Of a DNA stretch of 64,000 nucleotides, positions 8,932 to 19,080 are shown in pieces. This stretch comes from Geomicrobium sp. JCM 19039. GTDB taxonomy: Bacteria > Bacillota > Bacilli > Bacillales > Marinococcaceae. Positions within the stretch are counted from its first letter, which is position 1, and each line of letters opens with the position of its first letter. Made by a program: the position numbers and the translations under genes. Location: assembly GCF_000698145.1 (NCBI RefSeq), contig NZ_BAXB01000015.1, positions 42,759-106,758 on the forward strand, written 5' to 3'. The notes under the pieces were generated by a model, which worked only from the letters and a program-made list of their open reading frames with translations, made no database searches and was not told the DNA's origin.

Positions 8932-9886
8932 TTGAATCAACCGAGAACTCAATTACAAGAAATTATAGAAGCTGTCGAGTATGTCGTAGTCGGAAAACGT
9001 GAGGTCATCACACTAACGCTTACTGCACTTTTAGCACGGGGTCATGTACTTATTGAAGATGTTCCTGGTGTTGGAAAGACAATGCTCGTTCGTTCAGTAG
9101 CTAAAGCAACAAGTGCCGATTTTAAGCGGATTCAGTTTACCCCGGACTTACTTCCATCCGACGTCACCGGTGTATCAATATATAATCAACGCACGCAAGA
9201 ATTTGAATTCCGTCCTGGCCCGATTATGGGGAATATTGTGTTGGCTGATGAAATAAACCGCTCCTCACCAAAAACACAATCAGCGTTGCTTGAAGCGCTT
9301 GAAGAAGGCATGGTTACCGTGGATGGTCAAACCCATCAACTGCCTGAGCCTTTCTTTGTCATGGCTACGCAAAATCCGATTGAGCACGGAGGAACGTACC
9401 CATTGCCCGAAGCGCAATTGGATCGCTTTTTATTCCGTATACAGATGGGGTACCCAAATGAAATGGAAGAAATGGATATGCTTGATCGAACAGAGAATAC
9501 TCATCCGTTTTCGCATTTGCAATCGGTCATTTCTGTAGATGAAATTGAACAATTACAACAAGAAGTCACCGGTGTGTATGTCGATGATTCTGTGAAGCAG
9601 TACATCGTCGCCATTGTTAGGGAAACGAGAGATCTTGAAGGCGTCGAGCTTGGCGTCAGCCGCGTGGTTCAATTGCGCTCATGCGTGCGAGTCAGGCGTA
9701 TGCTATGTAAATGGTCGAGAATATGTGCTTCCTGATGATGTGAAATACCTTTCACCATTCGTACTCGGTCACCGATTGGTACTTCAGACCGATGTATTGG
9801 GAGCACAAGGGGAAGATACTGCTCTAATTGAACGCGTGTTAAAGCGTGTAAACGTGCCAGCAACCCGGAAAGATATCGTTCGATGA
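8932..9886 (+). CDS. yeaC: MoxR family AAA+ ATPase (YeaC-like), frameshifted
   Basis: The start is TTG at 8932, 8 nt after GAGGAGG; no better ATG exists. Walker A is EDVPGVGKTML (about residue 44), Walker B is VLADEINRS, and sensor-1-like ATQNPIEHGGTYPLPEAQLDRF follows, all classic for MoxR. At about 9660-9690 the frame breaks and the C-terminal lid (YVLPDDVKYLSPFVLGHRL...) continues in another frame to 9886. Intact length would be about 317 residues, normal for the family. MoxR ATPases act as chaperones for partner proteins encoded next to them, here the DUF58 and transglutaminase proteins. The stop overlaps the next ATG (ATGA). Confidence 0.88.
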
Positions 9887-11084
9887 AGTTCAAATACGGG
9901 AACTTTTTCGGTCTCGTGTTCCGACTGTTGTTCACGGTCATTATGATTGCCGTGTTATACAGCTATGCCATGTTTCAAGGCGGGTTTATTAGTTGGTTTT
10001 TATTTTACAGTGTGGTAACCATCGTCGGTCTTGGTATGCTCTCGACCGTAACGCCACTTAAATTCGTACAAGTGAGTCGTACGATTCGTGACCATCAACT
10101 TAAGAACGGGGATCATACGACGGTTGAAGTGACTGTAAGGAAAACAGGCCCATTCCCTCTCCTTTATTTAGGCGTCATGGATGAAGTGCCAAAGGGGTGC
10201 GAGTTGAAAGTCACCCAGGTGCATTCTTTTTTATGTTGTTTGCCAAAGAGAAGACATACAGTTATGTCGTCAAAGGCGTCAAACGTGGATTGTACCCGTT
10301 CGATCACTTCACACTTGAGACAGGGGATATGATTGGATTTTTTCGCCGAAAAGCGATAAAGAAAGTGACGAATGAGCTTGGTGTATATCCAAACCTTGCC
10401 ACGCTCCCCGATTCGTTTTTGCAAAGGAAGATGGAACCACACCACTTGGCGAAACTTGAAGGCGGTGGACAGGCAAAATCAAGTTATGATGAGACGATGG
10501 ATTTTTCTAACGTGCGTGAATATGTAGCGGGTGACCGCCTGTCAAGTATTGACTGGAAAGTCACCGCCCGTCAGAACAAGTTAGCAACAAAGGCTTTTGA
10601 CCGTGAAGAAAGTCGAGGGTATACGGTCATGCTTGATACGAGGACAGAAGACAACGGCGCATTTGAGTCGGCGATTGAATGGACAGCAGGGCTAGTTGAT
10701 CATAGCTTTGAACATGGGATTCTGATGAATTTCGCTGCTGTAGGTGAACGCTCCTATACGACGAAGAAAGGGCAAGATCATACGCATTTACGGCACGTAA
10801 TGAATATTCTTGTCAAAATCACTCCAACAGCAGCTATGAAACGCGCGCCCATTCAAAAAGGCTTCCAATTTCTAAACACGGTCATTTATGTGACCCCTAC
10901 CCTTCATGACGGTGCCGTTGCGGATGTTCGTAAGCTAAAACAATTGGGGCAGCATGTGATTGTTTTTTACGGAAATCACGAAGCAGCGCCAATCCAATTC
11001 AAACAGTTGCGTATTCCGACAATAGAAATGCCGCTCACTCATCAAACCGATGTGCGTCGGGTGTCGAGAAGGAGGAGCAGCTAA
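9883..11084 (+). CDS. yeaD: DUF58 domain protein (YeaD-like), frameshifted
   Basis: Two membrane helices occupy residues 10-55, followed by a beta-rich region, a frame break near 10200-10260, then the DUF58 core with its signature YVAGDRLSSIDWKVTARQNKL in the second frame. The DUF58 domain has a von Willebrand A-like fold. The intact protein would be about 400 residues. It starts inside the moxR stop codon and ends in a TAATG overlap with the transglutaminase gene, so the three are translationally coupled. The trio MoxR/DUF58/transglutaminase is conserved upstream of guaA in Bacillus; its cellular job is not settled. Confidence 0.85.
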
Positions 11085-13261
11085 TGCGAAGTGGGACATC
11101 TTTTTTTCAAAACCCTCAACACGTATTTTTGTATCTGCTCACATACATTTTATTGGCTGAATGGTTATTTCCATTGCCTTATTTTACGGATACCGGATAC
11201 GTGCACGTATTCTTGTTGTTAACGGCATTTCTTTTTGTTGTCAATGCAATTTCGATGCATTTCATACTACGGCTTTTGTTTGTCACAGCTGCAATCTTGT
11301 ATAGTATGCATACGATATTCTTTCAAGATGTGTTTTTAGGAATCTCGTGGTGGCAAACGTTCTTATCGATGACGTTTGAGCAAACGCTGCTCATCTTTAC
11401 GGGTGACTTGTACGCTTTGAACGAAATGTACCGCTCCTTTTTATTCATGATTCTCTTAGCACTCATGAGCTTTCTCACGTTTTATTGGGTTGTCTACGTC
11501 AGGCGAATGATGTTTTTCTTTATATGTTCAGTCATTTATGTTGCTGTTCTTGATACATTTACGCTTTATGACGGCGCATGGGCGATGCTCAGGTTATTCA
11601 TCATTGGGTTTGTGCTCGTTGCACATTTGAAGATGTCGCGGTTATCACTAACGTATATGAACATTTCCATGAGGCATTGGTGGCGTTGGTCGATCGTCAC
11701 GTTACTCGTCGTTAGCATTGCAACAACTGCAGCTGTCTCAGCACCAAAATTGACGCCGCAATGGCCAAATCCTGTTCCTTTCATTCAAGCTGCAGGCGGT
11801 TTTGGCACGGAATATGATACAGGCAACCGTCGGATTGGCTATGGAGATCATGACGATCGTCTCGGCGGAGGTTTTGAAATGGATGATACGCCTGTCATGT
11901 ATGCATCCGTTGATAACCTGGGTATTGGCGGGGTGAGTCCAAGCATGTGTATACCGGTCATGGTTGGGTAACAGAACAACATAGTGAAGCGATTGAAGAG
12001 AGAGGCCGTGTGCAGCTCTATGGAAATGACACAGAAGTAGAAGAGCAATCGGCGCATGTGACGTATACACCACGTTTAGCGCCAATGATATGATTTTTAC
12101 GCAAGGTGAGTTTTTAGAAGCACATTCGAATGACAACCCCATGAATTATTATGTAGATTCGGTGAGCGGAAGAATTGAGATGGGGACGGGGTACAATGAA
12201 GAAGCAGGTATGGAAATTGAGTATAACGATGCCGACTTCTCAATAGAACGGATGGAATACACGCCATTAGATGACAGTGATGACCCGGAAGCGATTGTGT
12301 CCCGGTATTTGCAATTGCCAAACGAGCTTCCAGACCGGGTTCGTGAACTTGCCGATGATCTAACATCTGAGAGTGAAAATCGATATGACGCTGTGAAGGC
12401 CATTGAGACGCATTTGCGCCTTGAATACGATTATGAAATTGAGAACGTGCCAATCCCTGAAGAAGGACAAGATTATGTCGATCAGTTTTTATTCGACAGC
12501 CAGATTGGTTATTGTGATAACTTCTCTACCGCGATGGTTGTCATGCTGCGTTCTCAAGACATTCCAAGTCGCTGGGTAAAAGGATTTACGTCTGGTGAGC
12601 TTTCTGGAACAGAAGACAACCAGAGCGTGTATGAGGTATCCAATTCCAATGCCCACTCGTGGGTGGAAGTGTACTTCCCAAATGTCGGATGGGTACCGTT
12701 TGAACCGACACCTGGCTTTGATAATGAATCATCACACGTGTACACGGACATCGAGATTGGGGATACCGAAGACGTGGACCCGATGGATGATTATGACCCT
12801 CTATTAGATGAGCAACAAGAAAACGCTGGGCTTGAGGAAGAGGAAGAAGGCGCAGCGGCTGTAGGCGGTGATTCATCATTCCCGACGGTTTAGTCGCTGT
12901 TCTACTCGGAGCTGTAGTCACCATCGCAGCAACACTGTTTTTCTTACGGAAAAAACTCATTTATGCATGGATGAAGCGAAAACACCAGTCAGTTAATTCA
13001 AAAGGGGACTTTTTGCAAGCGTATGAATCTGTGTTGTGGTATTTGAAGTTTATTGGATTAACACGAGCAAGACATGAAACACTATCAGAGTATGCGTCGA
13101 GAATTGATTTTCGTTTTCAAGATGAACAGATGAGCGTTTTAACGAATGTGTATCATGACTTGTATTACGGAGCTAAAGATCCGGTTCTTCCCGAAAAGAC
13201 AGAGGGTCATATCCAGAAAATGTTTGATTATATTCACAAGAGCAGTTCATCGTTGCGTTGA
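11084..13261 (+). CDS. yebA: Membrane transglutaminase-like protein (YebA-like), with three frame breaks
   Basis: The N-terminal part has five to six membrane helices (to about residue 225). An extracytoplasmic region follows, with the transglutaminase core QIGYCDNFSTAMVVMLRSQD (catalytic Cys), NAHSWVEVYF (His) and WVPFEPTPGF (acidic residue). A final helix at about 12893-12960 and a cytoplasmic DUF4129-like tail close the protein. Homology moves between frames near 11925, near 12065 and near 12890; each fits a single-base error. The full span would give about 725 residues, close to YebA. Family members may cross-link or cleave proteins at the outer membrane face; activity here is inferred. 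Confidence 0.85.
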
Positions 13262-13340
13262 CCATTCTATCGTATATTGATAAAATTAATCTCGGATTTT
13301 AACACGAACGGCAGATAAAACATTCACGAGGTGCGAGCAA

Positions 13341-14881
13341 ATGAATAAGGAAATGAATGAAACGATCGCTGTTTTAGATTTTGGCGGTCAATACAATCAA
13401 CTCATCACACGGCGAATCCGTGATCTTGGGGTGTACAGTGAGCTCTATTCAAACGAAGTGACGGCTGAAGAGCTTCAGCAATTGGACTTAAAAGGAATTA
13501 TCTTCTCCGGTGGCCCAAACAGTGCCTATGTAGAAGGAGCACCGACGTGCGATCCGAAGATTTATGATTTAGGCGTGCCGATCCTCGGCATTTGCTACGG
13601 GATGCAACTCATGACCCATCATTTTGGGGGCAAGGTAGAAGCGGCCAATCATCGTGAATATGGAAAAGCGATGATTCAAGTTGAGAACGAATCAAAAGTA
13701 TTCAAAGCGTTGCCGAGTGAGCAACTCGTATGGATGAGTCATGGCGATAAAATTGTTGCCCCACCTGAGAATTTCATCGTGGACGCAACGAGCCCATCAT
13801 GTCCAGTTGCGGCGATGAGCAACGAAGCCGAGCAACTTTACGGTGTGCAATATCACCCAGAAGTTCGCCATTCCGAGCACGGCGACGCGCTTCTAAAAAA
13901 CTTTGTGTACGAAGTGTGTAACGCAAGTGGCGAATGGTCAATGGAAAACTTTATCGACATGGAAGTGAGAAGATTCGCGCAGCCGTTGGCGATCGCAAAG
14001 TGCTCTGTGCGCTCAGCGGTGGTGTTGACTCATCAGTGACGGCGATGCTCGTCCATCGTGCCATCGGCGACCAGCTTACGTGTATGTTCATTGACCACGG
14101 TTTGCTTCGCAAAAACGAAGGTGACCTCGTTATGGAAATGTTCGAAGGCAAATTTGATATTCATGTGAGACGAATTGATGCCGCTGATCGTTTTCTCGGA
14201 AAGCTCGAAGGCGTCAGCGACCCTGAACAAAAGCGTAAGATTATCGGCAACGAATTCATTTACTTGTTTGAAGAAGAAGCGGCTAAGCTTGAAAACATGG
14301 ACTTTCTTGCCCAAGGCACATTGTACACCGATGTGATTGAGAGCGGTACAGCAACAGCAGAAACGATTAAATCGCACCATAACGTTGGCGGGTTGCCTGA
14401 AGACATGCGACTCGATTTAATCGAGCCACTGAACACGTTGTTCAAAGATGAAGTTCGCATACTTGGAACCGAACTCGGTTTGCCAGAAAGCTTCGTATGG
14501 AGACAACCTTTCCCTGGACCTGGCCTCGGTATTCGTGTCCTCGGTGAAATTACCGAAGAAAAATTAGAAATCGTTCGGGAATCCGACGCCGTCTTGCACG
14601 ACGTGCTTCAATCCCACGGACTCGACAAAGAGATTTGGCAATTCTTCACCGCACTTCCAGGCATGCGAAGTGTTGGCGTCATGGGAGACTCCAGAACGTA
14701 TGACTATACCGTAGGTGTACGTGCTGTCACATCGATCGACGGCATGACGTCAGACTGGGCAAGAATCCCACACGACGTGCTCCAAGAAATCTCAACACGA
14801 ATCGTAAACGAAGTCGCACACGTCAACCGCGTCGTGTACGACATTACGAGTAAGCCACCCGCGACGATTGAGTGGGAATAA
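13341..14881 (+). CDS. guaA: GMP synthase (glutamine-hydrolysing), frameshifted
   Basis: Converts XMP to GMP using glutamine and ATP. The N-terminal class I amidotransferase domain carries Cys85 (GICYGMQ) and a downstream QYHPEV His. The ATP-pyrophosphatase domain starts with the P-loop [12 protein letters not shown] and ends with the dimerisation domain and C-terminal PPATIEWE. The frame breaks at about 13955-13975; one missing base joins the halves into about 513 residues, the normal length. Loss of GMP synthase should be severe, so a sequencing error is likely. The last codons form one copy of the 14-bp repeat bounding the downstream island; guaA 3' ends are a known integration target. Confidence 0.95.
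14867..14880 (+). repeat. attL-like direct repeat within the guaA 3' end
   Basis: ATTGAGTGGGAATA covers the final codons of guaA (Ile-Glu-Trp-Glu-stop). An identical 14-mer occurs at 17276-17289. The sequence matches the kind of core (GAGTGGGA) used by integrases that target guaA. Confidence 0.8.
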
Positions 14882-14890
14882 GTTGCAGGA

Positions 14891-14931
14891 GAGTCGAAAC
14901 CCCTTAATCAAAGGGAGTTCGGCTCTTTTTT
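14891..14931 (+). terminator. Rho-independent terminator after guaA
   Basis: GAGTCGAAACCCCTT pairs imperfectly with AAGGGAGTTCGGCTC (14911-14925), followed by a T run. It lies just inside the island, so it may have been brought in with it. Confidence 0.75.
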
Positions 14932-15330
14932 ATTTTCCAATTAAACTTTTGGGTTTATGCCTTTCAAGGTGTCCTTAGTAATGATTTTCCTGATAATACT
15001 CATAAATTCACTTTTCAGGTTCAAAGGAAACGTTATAAGTTAAAAGAAGATTTTTCGATAGTTTAAGCTTGCTACTTTTGCATATGAATCAGTTTGATAC
15101 TATAAATACTTATTTTATAGAAATAATGGAAATGCATCAAAATACTATTTAATCGATTTTTCATAGCTTTATTTGTTGCCTAAAATTAATCTATTTAGTT
15201 TGACATACTATTCATTTCTTAATGAGTAATTATACCCTCATTACGGTCTGCAATTTTGCATAATACATAAAATGAGTTACTATATAACTAGGCAGAATAA
15301 AATGTTAATTACTTGACAGGGGGAGAAACT
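14932..15330. other. AT-rich non-coding leader of the guaA island
   Basis: No gene is visible. The stretch is strikingly AT-rich compared with guaA. It contains a TTGACA at 15200-15205 without a well-placed -10, and a short dyad (TAATGAG, 10 nt, CTCATTA) near 15220-15243 that could be an operator for the two-gene cassette. A good ribosome-binding site (AGGGGGAG) precedes the ATG at 15331. Confidence 0.5.
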
Positions 15331-16263
15331 ATGAATGTTTTTAAATTAAATATTATAGTCGATAACGCCCAAATAGAATTAGAGGGTCAAGGAGAATTAG
15401 TTTACAAAATTTTTCAAGAGCTAAAGGAAAATGGATTAGGTAAATTAACTCCACTAACTAAAGAGTACTCTTCGAATCCAGTACTTGCTAACAATAGTGA
15501 AGAAATCTCAAACGATGTTCCAAAAACTAAGACCACCGATAATTTAAAAGAAGATCCAAGTTTGGTAAAAAAAGATTTTCCTGCGTTACAAAATGTAGTA
15601 CTGCAGGGTACGCCCCAAACAGAAAAAGATTGGTTACTGGTCTATGCCGCATATTGTTCTCAGCAAGGTGAATGTTCATTCACAAGAGATGACTTGCGAG
15701 CTAAATATGATGAAACTAATCGCAAGACTATACCACGAGAAAAAAACTTTTCAACAAATGTCAAATCTTTAATTAGTGACCAGTATATCTCTGCAATTAA
15801 TGATACTGAATTTAGACTTGAGAAAACAGGGTTTGAAAGGGCAAAAGTGATTCTTTTAAGTTCACCAAATAAAAGAAAAACAAAACAAAATAGTTCATCT
15901 AGAAAGAAAAACACTCCAACAAGCTATAGCCTGTTAGAATTAGATTTGTCAGAAGAACAGCGAATTTCATTTAGAGATTTTTGGGAAAAGCATAAACATC
16001 CATCAAACATAGACAAGGCTGTAATTATTGCGAACTGGTTAAAGGTGGAAAAAGAAATTAATGATTATACACCAAACCATTTCTTTACGATGTTACGTAC
16101 TATTGAAGAAAACACTAGTTTTAATATTGCAGCTGCAATTAAAAATGCAAAAAACACTAAGCATTTTTTTACTTATGATGCCGACAATAAAGTATATATC
16201 TTGACTCATATTGGTGAAGATCGCGTAAAAACACTAAAAACTGCTAGAAAGGAAGATGAATGA
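15331..16263 (+). CDS. Island protein A: unknown, beta-beta-alpha N-terminus plus helical (winged-helix-like) domains
   Basis: A 310-residue protein of no family I can name. Residues 1-40 look like a small beta-beta-alpha module (NVFKLNIIVDNAQIELEG, then LVYKIFQELKENG). A polar linker of about 45 residues follows. A helical domain at about 93-175 (EKDWLLVYAAYCS ... SFTRDDLRAKYDE ... NFSTNVKSLISDQYI) has the spacing of a winged helix-turn-helix. A basic Ser/Lys-rich linker (about 180-195) leads to a second similar domain (LELDLSEEQRISFRDFWEKHKHP ... ILTHIGEDRV). No nuclease or ATPase motif is visible. The start is ATG 15331 with AGGGGGAG. The stop overlaps gene B by 4 nt, so the two are translationally coupled. 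Codon use is AT-rich, unlike the flanks. Confidence 0.75.
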   Translation: MNVFKLNIIVDNAQIELEGQGELVYKIFQELKENGLGKLTPLTKEYSSNPVLANNSEEISNDVPKTKTTDNLKEDPSLVKKDFPALQNVVLQGTPQTEKDWLLVYAAYCSQQGECSFTRDDLRAKYDETNRKTIPREKNFSTNVKSLISDQYISAINDTEFRLEKTGFERAKVILLSSPNKRKTKQNSSSRKKNTPTSYSLLELDLSEEQRISFRDFWEKHKHPSNIDKAVIIANWLKVEKEINDYTPNHFFTMLRTIEENTSFNIAAAIKNAKNTKHFFTYDADNKVYILTHIGEDRVKTLKTARKEDE

Positions 16264-17006
16264 ATAATCTAAGTTCTTTTTCTTTGCATATCCCCAATCT
16301 AAATAGACGAACTGCTAGTGACTTAATACCAATTTTTGCTTACTATCTGCAAGAAATCAAAGGAGTAACTCCGTTTTCAGCATCTGACATAGCTTCTTGT
16401 TTTAATGAATTGGCTATTAAACCTTACTCCAATATTTCATCATTTTTAAGTTCAAAGGCAAAAGGAAAGACAATAATATTCCTTAAACAGAAAAAAGGGT
16501 ATACTTTGAGCAAGCAAGCAAAAGATTTATTGGCAAAAGAATTGTCAATGCCCGTTGATATACCTGTATCAAGTGCTTTAATTGATCTATTTATTATAGA
16601 GGGAACTCCTTACTATATTAAAGGAATTGCAAAACAAATGGCTCAATGTTATGAATGTGGGTTTTATGACGCAACTTTAGTCCTGATGCGTAAACTATTA
16701 GAAACATTAATAATTGAGAGCTTTGAGCGCTTTGGAGTTGACAGTGCTATTAAAGATAGCAAAGGAGATTTTCTTTATTTAAGTAATCTGATACCAAAAT
16801 ATTTAGAATCTGATAAATGGAATACCAGTAGAAATTTAAATAAGAATATTCTTAAGATCAAAAAATATGGTGATTTGAGTGCTCATAATAGACGATTTAA
16901 AGCGAAAAAGTCAGATATAGATGAATTTAAATTTGAACTACGTCAAGTATTACAAGAAGTAATACTTGCTATTGATTATTCTAGTTGGAACAGAGCTGCT
17001 AAATAA
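16260..17006 (+). CDS. Island protein B: unknown, winged-helix-like N-terminus and HEPN/DUF4145-like C-terminus
   Basis: A 248-residue protein whose ATG overlaps the stop of gene A. Residues 15-95 (IFAYYLQEIKG ... FSASDIASCFNEL ... NISSFLSSKAKGKTIIFLKQKKGYTLSKQAKDLL) have the pattern of a winged helix with a terminal beta wing. Residues about 130-240 are all-helical: ECGFYDATLVLMRKLLETLIIESFERFG, a variable part, then IKKYGDLSAHNRRFKAKKSDID. That R-K-L-L-E ... G-D-x-x-A-H-N arrangement resembles DUF4145/HEPN-type domains, which occur in RNA-targeting defence and toxin proteins. This is pattern recognition only; the HEPN R-x(4-6)-H catalytic motif is not clearly present. With gene A it forms the entire gene content of the guaA-bounded island. 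Confidence 0.75.
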   Translation: MNNLSSFSLHIPNLNRRTASDLIPIFAYYLQEIKGVTPFSASDIASCFNELAIKPYSNISSFLSSKAKGKTIIFLKQKKGYTLSKQAKDLLAKELSMPVDIPVSSALIDLFIIEGTPYYIKGIAKQMAQCYECGFYDATLVLMRKLLETLIIESFERFGVDSAIKDSKGDFLYLSNLIPKYLESDKWNTSRNLNKNILKIKKYGDLSAHNRRFKAKKSDIDEFKFELRQVLQEVILAIDYSSWNRAAK

Positions 17007-17275
17007 TCGAAGGGATGATTGATAATTCTCACTAAGAAAAAATCAATGTTCAAAATAGAATTTATTTGTTATTTTTTGAGTTAACGTCATTACAAAAAGA
17101 TATTTTTTAAAGGTGTTCAATTCTAAAAAGCCGAATTGATTTCTCATTTCTGCTTTGTGATTTATTTAAAATTCTGTGGCACACTTTATTATCAATTTTC
17201 ATGTTTTTATTGTTTTTGATATTTCCCGAAATCCTATCATATCAATGATATTGCATTATATTGTATTGGCGAAGT
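17007..17275. other. AT-rich non-coding tail of the guaA island
   Basis: No gene, no recombinase remnant and no clear hairpin is visible between gene B and the right-hand repeat. Base composition stays AT-rich up to the repeat at 17276 and rises again after about 17500. Confidence 0.5.
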
Positions 17276-17289
17276 ATTGAGTGGGAATA
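17276..17289 (+). repeat. attR-like direct repeat bounding the guaA island
   Basis: An exact second copy of ATTGAGTGGGAATA, 2,409 bp from the guaA copy and in the same orientation. Upstream GCGA is also shared, with a 1-nt spacing difference. It is not part of a gene here. Confidence 0.8.
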
Positions 17290-17298
17290 GTAACAGAT

Positions 17299-17350
17299 GC
17301 CCTGAAAACCTTGGTAAAACCGAGTTTTTAGGGCTTTTATATTTTTTTTG
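17299..17350 (+). terminator. Terminator just outside the island (probable original guaA terminator)
   Basis: GCCCTGAAAAC (17299-17309) pairs with GTTTTTAGGGC (17324-17334), followed by TTTTAT and a long T run. It starts 9 nt after the right-hand repeat, the position a guaA terminator would have before island insertion. Confidence 0.75.
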
Positions 17351-17526
17351 CATAGTTGTTGTATAAATTGAAGTTTGTTGAACAGCGGATAATTTCGTTA
17401 GATTAAGAATCAAAAAATTAATGATTCTCCAACTTACCGCTCAATGTGTATACTTATTTTAAAATGGATGGTCCAATTATTACGACGTTGTAAGAGAAAT
17501 CGTGTGATTGTAATGGAGGAGGATGT

Positions 17527-18072
17527 ATGTTCCAAGAGATACAAGCTGTATTCATTGATCGAGACGGGTCAATGGGTGGAACGGGTCATTTTATCCTCCC
17601 AATTGATTTTTCGCCGTATCCATTCACCCGTAAAGCGCTAAAAAAGCTAAAAGATCACGGCGTGAAGCTATTTGCTCTAACGAATCAGCACCGGATTAGT
17701 AAGGGCGAGGCAACAGTAGCGGACTTTCGAATGGAATTCGACGAGCTGGGCTTTAATGATTCGTTTATTTGTCCTCATAGTCCAATTGAACGGTGCGGAT
17801 GTTATAAACCTGAGATTGGCTTGCTTTTAGAGGCTCAAGAAAAATATTATTTAGATCTTAAAAAGACCGTTATTATCGGAGATGTAGGTTCAACGGATAT
17901 GTTAGCTTCACATAAAGTGGGTGCTTACAAGATAGTAGTGGCGACAGGTTGGGGCGAGCGCTCAAAAAGTGATTATCGTCAGACTTGGCTAGAGACAGAG
18001 GCTGACTATTATGCAGAGCACTTGCTTGATGCCGTAGATTGGATACTAAAGAAGGGAAAAGGTGCTAAGTAG
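17527..18072 (+). CDS. HAD-superfamily subfamily IIIA phosphatase (GmhB/HisB-N-like)
   Basis: A 181-residue protein with all HAD motifs: Asp11 and Asp13 (FIDRDG), the threonine motif (ALTNQ, about 52), Lys94 and Asp119 (IIGDVGSTD). A zinc-loop Cys82-x-His84-x(5)-Cys90-x-Cys92 (CPHSPIERCGC) matches the GmhB/HisB-N group, which dephosphorylates sugar bisphosphates or histidinol phosphate. No heptose or histidine genes lie nearby, so the substrate is open. It starts at ATG 17527 after GGAGGAGG. Its stop is directly followed by the ATG of the methyltransferase, suggesting coupled translation. Confidence 0.88.
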   Translation: MFQEIQAVFIDRDGSMGGTGHFILPIDFSPYPFTRKALKKLKDHGVKLFALTNQHRISKGEATVADFRMEFDELGFNDSFICPHSPIERCGCYKPEIGLLLEAQEKYYLDLKKTVIIGDVGSTDMLASHKVGAYKIVVATGWGERSKSDYRQTWLETEADYYAEHLLDAVDWILKKGKGAK

Positions 18073-18788
18073 ATGATTCCACTCGTATATGATCAAATTA
18101 ATCAGTGGGGAAAAGACGATGAATTCTTTTTACAGTTATTGAAAAAGGTACAGCCGAAGAACGTAGCCGATGTAGGCTGTGGCACAGGACGGTTTACAAT
18201 CCACCTAGCAAGAGCTGGCTACGATGTAACCGCAATTGATCCGAATGCTGAAGCGATTGCTTTAGCGAAGGAGAAAGAACATGCCGCCGAAATAAGCTGG
18301 ATGATTGGAGATAGCGCCACGCTACCATCAGAGAAGTTTGATGCTGTCATCATGACGGCAAATGTAGCCCAGGTCTTTTTGACGGATAAAAGCTGGCAAC
18401 AAACCCTTACTGACGTGTACCGCTCTTTAAAACCAGGTGGACATTTTCTCTTTGATACGCGCAACCCGAGCGCAAAAACATGGGAAGTATGGGAACAAGA
18501 CCAAACCCTGATCGGGCAGTAGACGAGGCTACAGGGGACCCGCTTGAAATATGGACAGCTTACGATGGTTTTGTTGACGGTGTGTATACGTTTTATGAAA
18601 CGGTTAAACATGCAAAAACAGATGAAATTCTTGTGCATGAAAAAATGCAATTAATATTTCGCACGGAGGAAGAGATTACACATTCGCTAGAGCAAGCTGG
18701 TTTCGCACAGGTGCAAGTTTATGGTGACTTTGACTGGAAAGCAGCAGGAGTGGAAACGAAAGCGTTTGTTTTTCACAGCATAAAGTAG
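18073..18788 (+). CDS. Class I SAM-dependent methyltransferase, frameshifted
   Basis: Motif I is VADVGCGTGRFTIHLA (about residue 32), acidic motif II is VTAIDPN, and motif IV-like FDAVIMTANVAQVF with LKPGGHFLFDTRNP follow. Near 18490-18520 the frame breaks, and the C-terminal part (GFVDGVYTFYETVKHA..., AGFAQVQVYGDFDW) continues in another frame to 18788. Intact length about 238 residues. It begins directly after the HAD phosphatase stop with no spacer. Acceptor unknown. Confidence 0.82.
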
Positions 18789-19080
18789 GGCTAAGATTCT
18801 AGCTAATCGACCATAATTTGTACTAGTAGGAATAATGAATTTGGTCATCAACATTTTCACAAACTCAGGTGTTGCCATAGAGATTACATCTAAAAAACCA
18901 TCAATAACGAAGCAAACAATCTCACCATTTTTGTACTTTTTACTTACTTGTTCATTAGATAGCCTCCACTACGTCAGATCTAAGAAAGGGTATACATAAA
19001 TTTAGCTCACTGACGTTCTATTCTTAACAGCCCCTGTCGTTGATTAGTTCAGAAAGCATTAGAAAGTAGAGGTGGTAGAA
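18789..19080. other. Intergenic region with no recognisable gene
   Basis: I see no coding sequence or strong hairpin. The last 20 nt carry the ribosome-binding site (GAGGTGG) of the Nudix gene. Confidence 0.4.
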
